NCBI GenBank assembly: GCA_003509305.1
Contig: DOMU01000108.1
Location: forward strand, 154 to 15,595
Direction of reading: 5' to 3'
Length of the DNA: 15,442 nucleotides
Source of the DNA: Desulfobulbaceae bacterium
Lineage (GTDB): Bacteria; Desulfobacterota; Desulfobulbia; Desulfobulbales; Desulfocapsaceae
Shown: positions 7,738 through 15,326 of the stretch, in pieces
Layout: each line of letters begins with the position of its first letter
Numbering within the stretch: position 1 is the first letter of the stretch
The notes under the pieces: generated by a model
The model's input: the letters and a program-made list of their open reading frames with translations, nothing else
What the model was told of the DNA's origin: nothing
Databases searched by the model: none
Program-made: the position numbers and the translations under genes

Positions 7738-8442
7738 ATGGATTTCAGGCAGTTGCCGGATGAGGAACGAAAACTGTATCTGCGGCTCAGTCAGGCATAT
7801 CGGCTGCGCTTTGCGCCGGTTGGTATCGCCGATATTCGTTTGCAGATTTTACAGATCGCCGACCTCGAAGAATTTCTTGGTGGCAAAGACCCGTTTGCCG
7901 ATGTCACAACTTTCCCCTTTTGGGTGAAACTGTGGGACGCGGCTGTTATCCTCGCCTATCTGTTGCGCCAACTGCCGAAAGAACCGGGGCAAACCCTGCT
8001 CGAATTGGGTGCCGGTTTGGCTGTGCCAGGCCTGGCCGCTCAGGCTGCGGGGTTCAAGGTGACACTCAGTGATTATGAACAGATTATCCTCGATTTCCAG
8101 CGGGTTTCGGCCACCGCCTCCGGTTTGCCGGCCACGCGTTCCGTCATGCTCGACTGGCTGAACCCGCCGGAGCTGGGGCGGTTTTCCGTTCTGGCCGGCG
8201 CGGAAATTTTGTTCCGTGAAGAGTTCTTTCAGCCTCTTTTGACCGTATTCAGGCGTTATCTGGCACCGGACGGCCAGATTTTTCTTGCCCATGACGCCAT
8301 GAGGCGCAGCCTGCCCAAATTTTTGGCCCTGGCCGAAAAGGACTACCGTATCACCGTGAACGAGCAGAAAATCAAACGCGACGGTGAGGACATCACCATC
8401 ATCGTCAACCGCCTCATTCCTCGTGGCGTGGCCAATGTCTGA
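7738..8442 (+). CDS. METTL/Methyltransf_16-like SAM-dependent methyltransferase
   Basis: Cytoplasmic class I SAM methyltransferase of 234 residues, resembling the Methyltransf_16 (PF10294) group that includes many lysine methyltransferases. Its family-like features are FPFWVKLWDAAVILAYLL (59-76), the motif I LELGAGLAVPGL (88-99), the acidic loop LSDYEQ (110-115) and DWL in the motif II region. The C-terminal part VFRRYLAPDGQIFLAHD has the usual late strands. I chose ATG 7738 over an in-frame ATG at 7723 because GGGGAAG lies before the former. The gene begins only 30 bases after a terminator and no promoter is visible, so expression may depend on readthrough or a weak promoter. It overlaps the next gene by 8 bases, which suggests coupling to tetrapyrrole synthesis. 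It is unrelated to the methyltransferase at 6313. Its target is unknown. Confidence 0.78.
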   Translation: MDFRQLPDEERKLYLRLSQAYRLRFAPVGIADIRLQILQIADLEEFLGGKDPFADVTTFPFWVKLWDAAVILAYLLRQLPKEPGQTLLELGAGLAVPGLAAQAAGFKVTLSDYEQIILDFQRVSATASGLPATRSVMLDWLNPPELGRFSVLAGAEILFREEFFQPLLTVFRRYLAPDGQIFLAHDAMRRSLPKFLALAEKDYRITVNEQKIKRDGEDITIIVNRLIPRGVANV

Positions 8443-9094
8443 TGATTTTTATGCGATAAATCTGCGTTTGGCCGGTCGGCTCTGTCTTGTCGTTGGCGGT
8501 GGCCGGGTGGCGGCGCGGAAAACTGCTGGTCTTCTTGCTTGCCGGGCAAGGGTGCGGTTAGTCAGCCCGTATCTGGTGCCGCCCTTAGCCAAGCTCGCCG
8601 CCAGTGGTGAAATTTCATGGCTGGCCCGTCTTTATCAAAAAGATGACTTATCCGCGGTGACGCTGGCCTTTGCCGCCACCGATGATCCGGTCATCCAGAA
8701 ACAGATCAGCCGCGACGCGGAGGAGCGGGGCATTCTGGTCAACCGCGCCGACGATACGCCGAGTGGTGATTTCCATCTGCCCGCCAGCCTCAGGCGCGGC
8801 CCGCTGCTCATCACCATTTCCACCAGCGGCCAAAGCCCGGCTTTGTCGGCGGCGCTCAGGCGGCGTCTGGAACGGGAATTTGGCGATGGCTATGCGCTCT
8901 TGACTGAACTCTGTGGCCGCCTCCGTCCGTTCTTCTCCGATCGGAAAATGCTGACGGACTGCACCAAGCGCCTCATGGCGGCGGGCCTTACGGAAATGCC
9001 GCCGGAACAGTGTGAAGCCGAAGTGCGGCGGCTTTTGGCGGCGATGTTGCCGGCAGATGCCGATATTTCATCCCTGTTGCGGGGAATTTTCTGA
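8435..9094 (+). CDS. Precorrin-2 dehydrogenase / sirohydrochlorin ferrochelatase (CysG N-terminal, Met8 type)
   Basis: Oxidises precorrin-2 to sirohydrochlorin with NAD+, and in the Met8/CysG type may also insert iron to make siroheme. In 219 residues I see the NAD-binding glycine motif VVGGGRVAARKTAGLL (19-34), the segment LVNRADD with Asp106 at the catalytic position of CysG and Met8, DFHLPA (112-117) and ISTSGQSPALS (128-138), which forms the dimer and substrate region. No methyltransferase (SUMT) half is attached, unlike E. coli CysG. ATG 8435 starts within the last codons of the preceding gene and lacks a good ribosome binding site, so coupled translation is likely; upstream in-frame codons do not match the family. 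In a sulfate reducer this step serves the siroheme of sulfite reductase and the siroheme-dependent haem route. Confidence 0.93.
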   Translation: MSDDFYAINLRLAGRLCLVVGGGRVAARKTAGLLACRARVRLVSPYLVPPLAKLAASGEISWLARLYQKDDLSAVTLAFAATDDPVIQKQISRDAEERGILVNRADDTPSGDFHLPASLRRGPLLITISTSGQSPALSAALRRRLEREFGDGYALLTELCGRLRPFFSDRKMLTDCTKRLMAAGLTEMPPEQCEAEVRRLLAAMLPADADISSLLRGIF

Positions 9095-9113
9095 AAAATA
9101 AGGGAGGCGGCAC

Positions 9114-9941
9114 ATGGAGCGGATGACCTATTTGCTGTTTGACGCCGTGCTGGCGGTGACGCTTTTGACCGCTGTGGTTTATCTGGCCTTTTTCATTCGC
9201 CAGAACAGCGGCCTGCGGCATGTGGCGCGAATACTGATGATGGTTTCCGGTGTCTTGCAACTGCTCTATATCTTTGCCCGTTTTTCCATCCTCGGTGTCA
9301 TCCCCTTGACCAACCCGCATGAGGCGGTAGTATTTTTCGCCTGTGCCACCACCTGGGCGTACCTGACTTTCCGTTGGCGCTATAAGGTGAAGAATTTCGG
9401 CGCCTTTGTCTCGCTGCTCGTGGCCCTGCTTTTGCTGCTGGCCGCGTCTTTTCCCACCGCGTTTGCGCCGCCGCCGCCGGTTTTGCGCAGTCTGTGGTTG
9501 CCGGCACATGCTGGGCTATCGCTGGCCGCATACAGCTTTTTTTCGTTAGCATTCTGCGGTGGCCTAATGTACCTGCTGCAAGAACGGGAACTGAAGACTA
9601 AGCGTTTCGGCTATTTTTTCTCGCGTCTGCCGTCGCTCGACGCCCTCGACCAGTTAAACAGCCATTGCCTGGCTATCGGTTTTATCCTTCTGACCATGGG
9701 CATCATCAGCGGTTCGTTGTGGCTGTCGCAGGTCTATGGCGTCTACTGGCGTTGGGGTGAAAAGGAAGTCTCCTCGGTGGTGATCTGGCTGATCTATCTG
9801 CTCCAGTTGCACCAGCGTTTCACGGTTGGCTGGCGTGGCAAACGGGCGGCGGTGATGGCCGTCATCGGCTTCGCGATTATCGTTCTGACCCTTGTGCTCG
9901 TGGTGGCGCCGCCGGGAGGAGCGGGGATTCATGGCAACTGA
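9114..9941 (+). CDS. ccsA: CcsA/HemX-type cytochrome c assembly membrane protein
   Basis: Polytopic membrane protein of 275 residues in the CcsA/CcsB/HemX family. Some members handle haem for system II cytochrome c assembly; HemX members sit beside hemA and influence its level. I see about eight spans and conserved-type histidines at His132 (LPAHAGLSLAAY) and His233 (LLQLHQR). The tryptophan-rich WWD region is at 203-218, where YWRWGEKE takes the place of the usual WDPKE, so the motif Asp and Pro are missing. The C-terminal GIHGN also departs from the common GLHSY. GGGAGG precedes the ATG at 9114. The gene overlaps hemA by 11 bases. Given the position and divergence, a HemX-like role in haem synthesis is at least as likely as cytochrome c assembly. 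Confidence 0.85.
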   Translation: MERMTYLLFDAVLAVTLLTAVVYLAFFIRQNSGLRHVARILMMVSGVLQLLYIFARFSILGVIPLTNPHEAVVFFACATTWAYLTFRWRYKVKNFGAFVSLLVALLLLLAASFPTAFAPPPPVLRSLWLPAHAGLSLAAYSFFSLAFCGGLMYLLQERELKTKRFGYFFSRLPSLDALDQLNSHCLAIGFILLTMGIISGSLWLSQVYGVYWRWGEKEVSSVVIWLIYLLQLHQRFTVGWRGKRAAVMAVIGFAIIVLTLVLVVAPPGGAGIHGN

Positions 9942-11226
9942 AACGCCACTGGCGGAACATATTGTGCTTGTCGGTGTCAACCACACGACGGCGCCGGTGG
10001 AGATCCGCGAAAAGATCGCCCTGGCCACCGGTTATGACCAGCCGCTCCCGGCGCTCAGACAACTGCCCGGTTGCCGCGAATGTTTCTTTCTTTCCACCTG
10101 TAACCGGGTTGAGGCGCTTATCGTCGGCGCCGGTGGTAACGAGGCTGCTCAGGCGCTTGCCGCCTTCTTCTTTGGTAACGAGCTGACTGAGTCATACGCC
10201 AACTTCCTGTACCGTTACGAAGAAGCCGCCGCCGTCAGTCATCTCTTTACGGTGGCCTCGAGCCTCGATTCGATGATTATCGGCGAAACGCAGATTCTGG
10301 GTCAATTGAAGGCGGCCTACCGTCAGGCCGCCGAGGCCGGCTGTACCGGCGCGGTTTTGAACCGCCTCTTGCCCAAATCCTTCACCGTGGCCAAACGGGT
10401 GCGCAGTGAAACCGGCATCGGCCTGTCGGCGGTGTCGATCAGCTATGCCGCCGTCGAGCTGGCCAAAAAAATCTTTGGCAGCCTGCAAGGGAAGAATGTT
10501 CTCCTCATCGGCGCTGGCGAAATGGCCGAGCTGGCGATGGAGCATCTGCTCAATCAGAAAATTGCCGCCGTCACCGTGGTTAACCGCACGCTGGCCCGCG
10601 CCGAGGCGCTGGCAGAGCGTTTTCACGGTCAGGCGGTTGCCTGGCCGGAGCTGCTTGCCCGCATCGAAACGGCGGACATCGTCATCAGTTCGACTGGCGC
10701 CACTGGCCTGATCCTGCGCAAGGAAGACGTCATTCCGATTATGCGCCGCCGTCGCAACCGACCGCTCTTTTTCATCGACATCGCTGTGCCGCGCGACCTC
10801 GACCCGGCCTTGAACGAATTGGCCAATACCTATCTCTACGACATTGACGATCTCGGCGGCATCGTCGATGTCAATCGCGGTGAACGGGAAAAAGAAGCGG
10901 TCAAAGCCCGGCGCATCGTCGCCGAAGAAACGGAAAAATTCATGCGCTGGCGGCGGAGCCTGGCCTTGAATCCGACCATTTTACAGCTACGCCGTCATAT
11001 CGAGGACATTTCCGCTCGCGAACTGGCCAAAACCACCGCCAGGATGCCGGGGCTTTCCGAGGCGGATTACGCCGCTTTGGAAAGAATGCTGGCGGCGGTG
11101 GCCGGAAAAATCCTGCACGCTCCCCTGCAATACCTGAAACAGGGAGACGCCGCTCCGGAACAGGAAAACAAAGTGGATGTCATCCGGCGGGTGTTTGGTT
11201 TTGACGATGAAGAGCCAGTCTCCTGA
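9931..11226 (+). CDS. hemA: Glutamyl-tRNA reductase
   Basis: First committed step of C5-route tetrapyrrole synthesis: reduces glutamyl-tRNA to glutamate-1-semialdehyde with NADPH. The 431-residue protein shows GVNHTTAPVEIREK near 15-28, the catalytic Cys57 in LSTCNRVE, SSLDSMIIGETQILGQLK (110-127) that contacts substrate, and the NADPH-binding motif GAGEMAE (194-200). The C-terminal helical dimerisation domain, after about residue 310, is complete. I start at ATG 9931, seven bases or so after GGAGGAG; an in-frame start at 9892 lies inside the upstream gene and does not match the family. No terminator separates it from the protease gene, and the usual hemC partner is not the next gene. Confidence 0.97.
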   Translation: MATETPLAEHIVLVGVNHTTAPVEIREKIALATGYDQPLPALRQLPGCRECFFLSTCNRVEALIVGAGGNEAAQALAAFFFGNELTESYANFLYRYEEAAAVSHLFTVASSLDSMIIGETQILGQLKAAYRQAAEAGCTGAVLNRLLPKSFTVAKRVRSETGIGLSAVSISYAAVELAKKIFGSLQGKNVLLIGAGEMAELAMEHLLNQKIAAVTVVNRTLARAEALAERFHGQAVAWPELLARIETADIVISSTGATGLILRKEDVIPIMRRRRNRPLFFIDIAVPRDLDPALNELANTYLYDIDDLGGIVDVNRGEREKEAVKARRIVAEETEKFMRWRRSLALNPTILQLRRHIEDISARELAKTTARMPGLSEADYAALERMLAAVAGKILHAPLQYLKQGDAAPEQENKVDVIRRVFGFDDEEPVS

Positions 11227-11348
11227 GGGGACGGACAAAAAATACCCCCTGGCGTTTTGCCATGGAATTTGCCGCTTCATTCTGGTATGACTGGCGCTGG
11301 TTTTCGCGGTGGTTCCTCTTGCCTCTCTTTCTCAGAACGATTGTCAGT

Positions 11349-13484
11349 ATGAATACGATTCGCTTGGTGATTTTTTCCCTCCTTTTTCTTCTGCCGGTAA
11401 GCGCCAGCGCCTTGTCGGGCAATCCCGCCGCTCAGGGCGAGAAGTTCGATGAAAAACGAAATGATTTTATCGGATATCTGCTCGAAACACAGTTGCCAGT
11501 GTATCATTTCAGCGGCAAAGAGGTCGATGAGAAGCTGGCCGCTGACGCCTTCCAGCTTTACCTGAAACAGCTCGATTTTCAGAAGCGTTTCCTTTTGGAG
11601 AGCGATGTGGAAGCGCTGCGCGCCTGTGTGCCGCGCATTCCCAGCGATCTCGACCAGGGAACTCTGATTCTGCCGCGCAAAGCCGCCGAGATGATGAAAG
11701 AACGAATCAGTCAGGCGGAAAAGATGGTGACCGACATCCTTGCCCAGCCGATTGCTCAGACCACGCCGGAAACGCTCGAAACCGACCCGGAAAAACTCGT
11801 TTATGCCAAAACCCTGGGCGAGTTGCAGGACCGCTGGCGGCGCATCGTCCGCGGCCAGGTGATTGGGCGTTTTCTTGACCTGGAAGAGGAGCAGGCCAAG
11901 GAAAAAAACAAAAAGGATCAGAAAACGCTGTGGCGTGAGGCCATCGAAAAGGTTGCGAAACAGAACAAAAACTTTTTCCATCGTCTGAAGCAAAACACGC
12001 TTCAGGATCAATACGACAATTTTTACAATGCCTTGGCCCGAGCCTTCGACCCACATACCAACTACCTGCCGCCGGCGGCTAAAGAGATGTTCGACATCAG
12101 CATGAGCGGCAGTCTGGAGGGGATCGGCGCGGTGCTAAGCGAGGAGGACGGCTTCATTAAAGTGAAGCAAATCATGCCCGGCAGTCCGTCGGCGCGGCAG
12201 GGACATTTGCAGGCCGGTGACACTATTTTGCAGGTGGCTCAGGGCGCGGAAGAGCCGGTCGATGTCACCAATATGCGTTTGACTGACGTTGTGCGCCTGG
12301 TACGTGGGCCGAAGGGCAGTGAAGTCCGCTTGACTGTGAAAAAGGCTGACGGCACCAGGGAGATGATTCCGATCATCCGTGACGTGGTACAGATTGAGGA
12401 GACTTTTGTCAAAAGCACGGTGCTCAATGCGCCGGATGGGAAGAAAATCGGTTATATCCTGATTCCCAGCTTCTACCATGATGATAACAGAGACGGGCGC
12501 GACAGCGGCGAGGATACCCACCGTGAGCTGGAAAAGCTGAAAGCGGAAGGGGTGGAAGGTATCGTTCTCGACCTGCGTAACAACGGTGGCGGCCTTTTGT
12601 TTGACGCGGTGGCCATTGTTGGCCTGTTCATTGACCAGGGGCCGGTGGTACAGGTGAAAAATGAACGTGGCAATGAACAGGTGCTGCGGGATGACGAAGC
12701 GGGAACGGTTTACGACGGGCCGCTCGTAGTCATGGTCAACAAGTTTTCGGCCTCGGCTTCCGAGATCGTCGCCGCCGCTTTGCAGGATTACGGGCGGGCG
12801 GTAATCGTCGGTGACGGTCACACTCACGGCAAGGGCACGGTGCAGACAGTTATCAAAGACAAGAATATGGATAGGTTGCGCCCGTTTTATGAGCAACGGT
12901 TCGACGACCTCGGTATGATCAAAGTGACGACCCAGAAATTCTACCGCATCAACGGCAACTCGACCCAATACAAGGGCGTCGAGCCGGATATCCTGTTGCC
13001 CGGCATGTTTGGCTATGTCAAATCCGGAGAAAAATATCTGGAATATGCTTTGCCCTACGATACCATCAGCCCGGCCAGTCACGAGCAATGGCAGTTGGCC
13101 TTACCCTTTGATACACTGCGGCGGTGGAGTGAAGAACGGGTGGCGCGGAACAAAGCCTTTCTGACCATCAAAAAAGAGGCGGGAAACGCGGAAAAACGCA
13201 GCAATGAAACTCTGATCACGCTGACCGTCGACAATATGCGAGCACAAAAGGAAGCCGCCGAGCGCTCGAAGAAAAAAATGGGCGAATATTTCCGCCAATT
13301 CCGCACCGCCGAAGATGGCGAAGACGGGCCGCCGCTGGAAGAAAATCGCGACGAGTGGATGAAAAACGTCCGCGAGGATCCTTATATCCTTGAAGTGAAG
13401 AACATTCTGCTCGATATGATCGCGCTTGAGGGCAAAAAGGCGGCGGATACACCAGGCAAGAACATATCCGGCTTGCCGCGATAA
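11349..13484 (+). CDS. prc: Prc-type tail-specific (C-terminal processing) S41 protease
   Basis: Periplasmic serine protease that trims C-termini of envelope proteins. From ATG 11349 the product has 711 residues, close to E. coli Prc (682). It begins with a signal peptide (MNTIRLVIFSLLFLLPVSASA, cut near residue 21), then a helical N-terminal domain, a PDZ domain at about 250-345 with SLEGIGAVL, and the S41 core. The catalytic pair is Ser469 in FSASASEI and Lys495 in HGKGTVQ; the Ser-Lys distance is one more than in E. coli Prc because of a one-residue insertion before the Lys. A charged tail domain (residues about 540-711) matches the Prc C-terminal extension. No good ribosome binding site lies before 11349; an in-frame ATG at 11262 would add 29 residues ahead of the signal peptide and is less likely. 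Confidence 0.92.
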   Translation: MNTIRLVIFSLLFLLPVSASALSGNPAAQGEKFDEKRNDFIGYLLETQLPVYHFSGKEVDEKLAADAFQLYLKQLDFQKRFLLESDVEALRACVPRIPSDLDQGTLILPRKAAEMMKERISQAEKMVTDILAQPIAQTTPETLETDPEKLVYAKTLGELQDRWRRIVRGQVIGRFLDLEEEQAKEKNKKDQKTLWREAIEKVAKQNKNFFHRLKQNTLQDQYDNFYNALARAFDPHTNYLPPAAKEMFDISMSGSLEGIGAVLSEEDGFIKVKQIMPGSPSARQGHLQAGDTILQVAQGAEEPVDVTNMRLTDVVRLVRGPKGSEVRLTVKKADGTREMIPIIRDVVQIEETFVKSTVLNAPDGKKIGYILIPSFYHDDNRDGRDSGEDTHRELEKLKAEGVEGIVLDLRNNGGGLLFDAVAIVGLFIDQGPVVQVKNERGNEQVLRDDEAGTVYDGPLVVMVNKFSASASEIVAAALQDYGRAVIVGDGHTHGKGTVQTVIKDKNMDRLRPFYEQRFDDLGMIKVTTQKFYRINGNSTQYKGVEPDILLPGMFGYVKSGEKYLEYALPYDTISPASHEQWQLALPFDTLRRWSEERVARNKAFLTIKKEAGNAEKRSNETLITLTVDNMRAQKEAAERSKKKMGEYFRQFRTAEDGEDGPPLEENRDEWMKNVREDPYILEVKNILLDMIALEGKKAADTPGKNISGLPR

Positions 13485-13617
13485 ACATATTCGCCGCTGC
13501 GGCTGGGTAGGTGGCTGGGGCCGTCCGCAAGGAAAAGCGCTTGAAAAAGACCGGAGAAAATGATAGTTCTGCTTGACTTTTTTTAGGCTGGAATAGGCCG
13601 GACATGAGGAGGAAGAG

Positions 13618-14163
13618 GTGGCTGAACCGTTGGAAAAGAATGAGGATCTGGCTGAGGCGTTCAGATGCCATCACGAGAAGATTGTTGAACGCTGGGTGAA
13701 ATACGCTCTGTCGAACTACCAGTCCCCGGATTTTTTTCTACGCCAGCCCGACCCTTTCGCCAACCCGGTCGGCGGCGCGGTGAGGCAGGCTTTTGACCGC
13801 CTCCTCCCTCTTTTGGCGAAGAAGCCGGAACGCCAGAAGTTCACGGAAATCCTGGAGCATTTGGTGCGTATCCGCGCTGTGCAGGGTCTTAAACCCTCGC
13901 AGGCGCTGGCGCCGGTGAACGCCGTCAAACATATTGTCCGGGAAGTGCTGGCCGCCGATAAAGAACGGGCTGCCTTGGTGGCCGATCTGTATGATTTCGA
14001 TTTCGCGGTTGATATCGCCATGCTTACGGCTGTTGACTTGTATATGGAGGCGAGGGAACGTCTGTACGCCACGCGGCTGGCTGAATTCAAGAGCGGGCGG
14101 CATACGCTTACCGATGGCGGTTGTCCCTCGAAGGCGCTGGATCCGATGGGAGAAGAAGGCTGA
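13618..14163 (+). CDS. RsbRD_N-domain protein associated with the dsrMKJOP operon
   Basis: A 181-residue, all-helical, cytoplasmic protein with the RsbRD N-terminal domain (PF14361 type), related to sensory domains of stressosome RsbR proteins. Visible signatures are KIVERWVKYALSNY (21-34), DPFANPVGGAV (45-55) and LVRIRAVQGLKPSQAL (82-97). There is no STAS domain, so it cannot act as a normal RsbR. Genes of this type are often found just before dsrM in sulfate reducers; a sensing or regulatory role for the complex is inferred. I chose the GTG at 13618 because GGAGG lies five bases upstream; the nearby ATG at 13605 is in another frame. It is separated from dsrM by 110 bases with two hairpins. 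The 133 bases before it should hold a promoter, but I could not identify one with confidence. Confidence 0.86.
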   Translation: MAEPLEKNEDLAEAFRCHHEKIVERWVKYALSNYQSPDFFLRQPDPFANPVGGAVRQAFDRLLPLLAKKPERQKFTEILEHLVRIRAVQGLKPSQALAPVNAVKHIVREVLAADKERAALVADLYDFDFAVDIAMLTAVDLYMEARERLYATRLAEFKSGRHTLTDGGCPSKALDPMGEEG

Positions 14164-14191
14164 GGGATGCCGGGATGGAGATCCCGGTCCC
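14164..14191 (+). promoter_or_regulatory. Strong hairpin between the RsbRD_N gene and dsrM
   Basis: CCGGGAT (14170-14176) pairs perfectly with ATCCCGG (14181-14187) around GGAG, and GGGA (14164-14167) can add four more pairs with TCCC (14188-14191) past a TG bulge. There is no U-tract, so it is not a standard terminator. It begins immediately after the stop codon and may be an mRNA stability or processing element that sets the ratio of the upstream gene to dsrM. Confidence 0.5.
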
Positions 14192-14213
14192 GTGCAGGAG
14201 CGCAGGCCGGTCA

Positions 14214-14227
14214 GCGGCATTTGCCGC
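14214..14227 (+). promoter_or_regulatory. Short GC-rich hairpin in the dsrM leader
   Basis: GCGGC (14214-14218) pairs with GCCGC (14223-14227) around ATTT. It lies 46 bases before the dsrM start and 22 bases after the stronger hairpin, with no U-tract. A paired RNA structure in the leader is possible; a role is not shown. Confidence 0.3.
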
Positions 14228-14273
14228 GAGCGGTCTGAAGATCATATTATCTTTCCACAAAGTGAGGTAAAAA

Positions 14274-15290
14274 ATGAAGTATGGCGCACCGTTCCTAGCA
14301 GTCATTGCTTTGGCGCTGATTGCTTGGCTGGGATCGCTGATACCCGGGATGCAGTATGTGTTCGGGGTGGTGTTTCCCTACCTGGCCCTGGTGATCTTCC
14401 TGTACGGTTTTATCCGTCAGGTGATGAACTGGGGCAAGTCCCCGGTTCCTTTTTCCATTCAGACCACCTGTGGTCAGGCCAAATCTCTCGATTTCATCAA
14501 ACACAACAAACTGGAAGCGCCGGACACCAACAGCCAGGTCGTCGCCCGTATGCTGCTTGAGGTGTTGACCTTTCGCTCGCTCTTCCGTAACACTCAGGCG
14601 CGCCTCTACGGTGGCCCGAAGTTGACCCACGAGTCATCGAAATGGCTGTGGATGTTCGCGCTGCTCTTCCACTATTCCTTCCTGGTCATTTTGATCCGCC
14701 ACATGCGGCTGTTCCTCGATCCCTATCCGGTCTGCCTTGACTGGCTGGAGTTCGCCGACGGCATTTTCCAGATTGGCGCCCCCAACTGGTACATCACCGA
14801 CGCCTGCCTCGTTGCCGGTCTCTTGCTTTTGCTGCTGCGCCGTTTCTGCCAGACGAAGGTACGCTACATCTCTTTGGCCAACGACTATTTCCCGCTGTTT
14901 CTGCTCTTGGGCATTGCCATCACCGGCATTCTCATGCGCTATGTCCTGCGCGCTGACGTCGACGTTGTCGCCATCAAACAACTGGCGGTCGGTCTTGTCA
15001 CCTTCCAGCCGACAATTACCACCAACATCGCCTCGATTTTTTACATTCATCTCTTTTTAGTTTGTGCCTTGCTGGTCTATTTCCCGCAGAGCAAACTGAT
15101 GCATATGGCCGGCGTTTTGTTCAGCCCGACCCGTAACATGCGCAATAACACGAGGGCCGTGCGGCACATCAACCCGTGGAATCCGGACATTAAGCCGCAT
15201 TCCTATGCCAGTTATGAGGACGAGTTCCGCGAATTTATGGTCGATGCCGGTATTCCGGTGGAAAAAGAACTTCCCGCCAGTCAGGCATAG
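14274..15290 (+). CDS. dsrM: DsrM, membrane cytochrome b subunit of the DsrMKJOP complex
   Basis: NarI-like integral membrane subunit that carries b-type haems and exchanges electrons with menaquinone, passing them to DsrK and the DsrC/sulfite reductase cycle. The 338-residue protein has two N-terminal spans (about 5-24 and 27-47), a loop with NWGKSPVPF (52-60), then spans near 124-146, 174-190, 204-223 and 252-270. Candidate haem ligands are His133 and His143 in the FHYSFLVILIRH segment, and His259 and His277 near the end. The tail SPTRNMRNNTRAVRHINPWNP is typical of DsrM and lies at the cytoplasmic side. GAGGT precedes the ATG at a normal distance. dsrK begins 36 bases downstream. Length and domain order look normal. 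Confidence 0.94.
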   Translation: MKYGAPFLAVIALALIAWLGSLIPGMQYVFGVVFPYLALVIFLYGFIRQVMNWGKSPVPFSIQTTCGQAKSLDFIKHNKLEAPDTNSQVVARMLLEVLTFRSLFRNTQARLYGGPKLTHESSKWLWMFALLFHYSFLVILIRHMRLFLDPYPVCLDWLEFADGIFQIGAPNWYITDACLVAGLLLLLLRRFCQTKVRYISLANDYFPLFLLLGIAITGILMRYVLRADVDVVAIKQLAVGLVTFQPTITTNIASIFYIHLFLVCALLVYFPQSKLMHMAGVLFSPTRNMRNNTRAVRHINPWNPDIKPHSYASYEDEFREFMVDAGIPVEKELPASQA

Positions 15291-15298
15291 GCGAAATC

Positions 15299-15326
15299 TT
15301 TCAACCAGCGATAAGGACAAAGAGCA
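15299..15326 (+). promoter_or_regulatory. Copy of the leader box, containing the dsrK ribosome binding site
   Basis: TTTCAACC (15299-15306), three bases, GATAAGGA (15310-15317), then nine bases to the dsrK ATG at 15327. The same two blocks with nearly the same spacing occur at 4182-4210. AAGGA is the Shine-Dalgarno core. Confidence 0.45.

Noticed and set aside
11226..11250. AGGGG ... CCCCT as a terminator after hemA
   Set aside because: Five-base stem, long loop and no U-tract; transcription may continue into the protease gene.
11262..11348. N-terminal extension of the protease from the ATG at 11262
   Set aside because: It would put 29 tryptophan-rich residues in front of a normal signal peptide, and no ribosome binding site precedes it.
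13573..13601. TTGACT as the -35 box of a dsr operon promoter
   Set aside because: At 16-18 bases downstream there is only GGCCGG-like sequence and no -10 match; a TTGAAA at 13541 with GATAGT is also weak. A promoter probably lies here but I cannot place it.
13485..13617. Terminator or small gene between the protease and the RsbRD_N gene
   Set aside because: Only a 4-bp GCCG/CGGC stem and an AAGCGCTT palindrome are present, with no U-tract, and no frame has a credible start signal.
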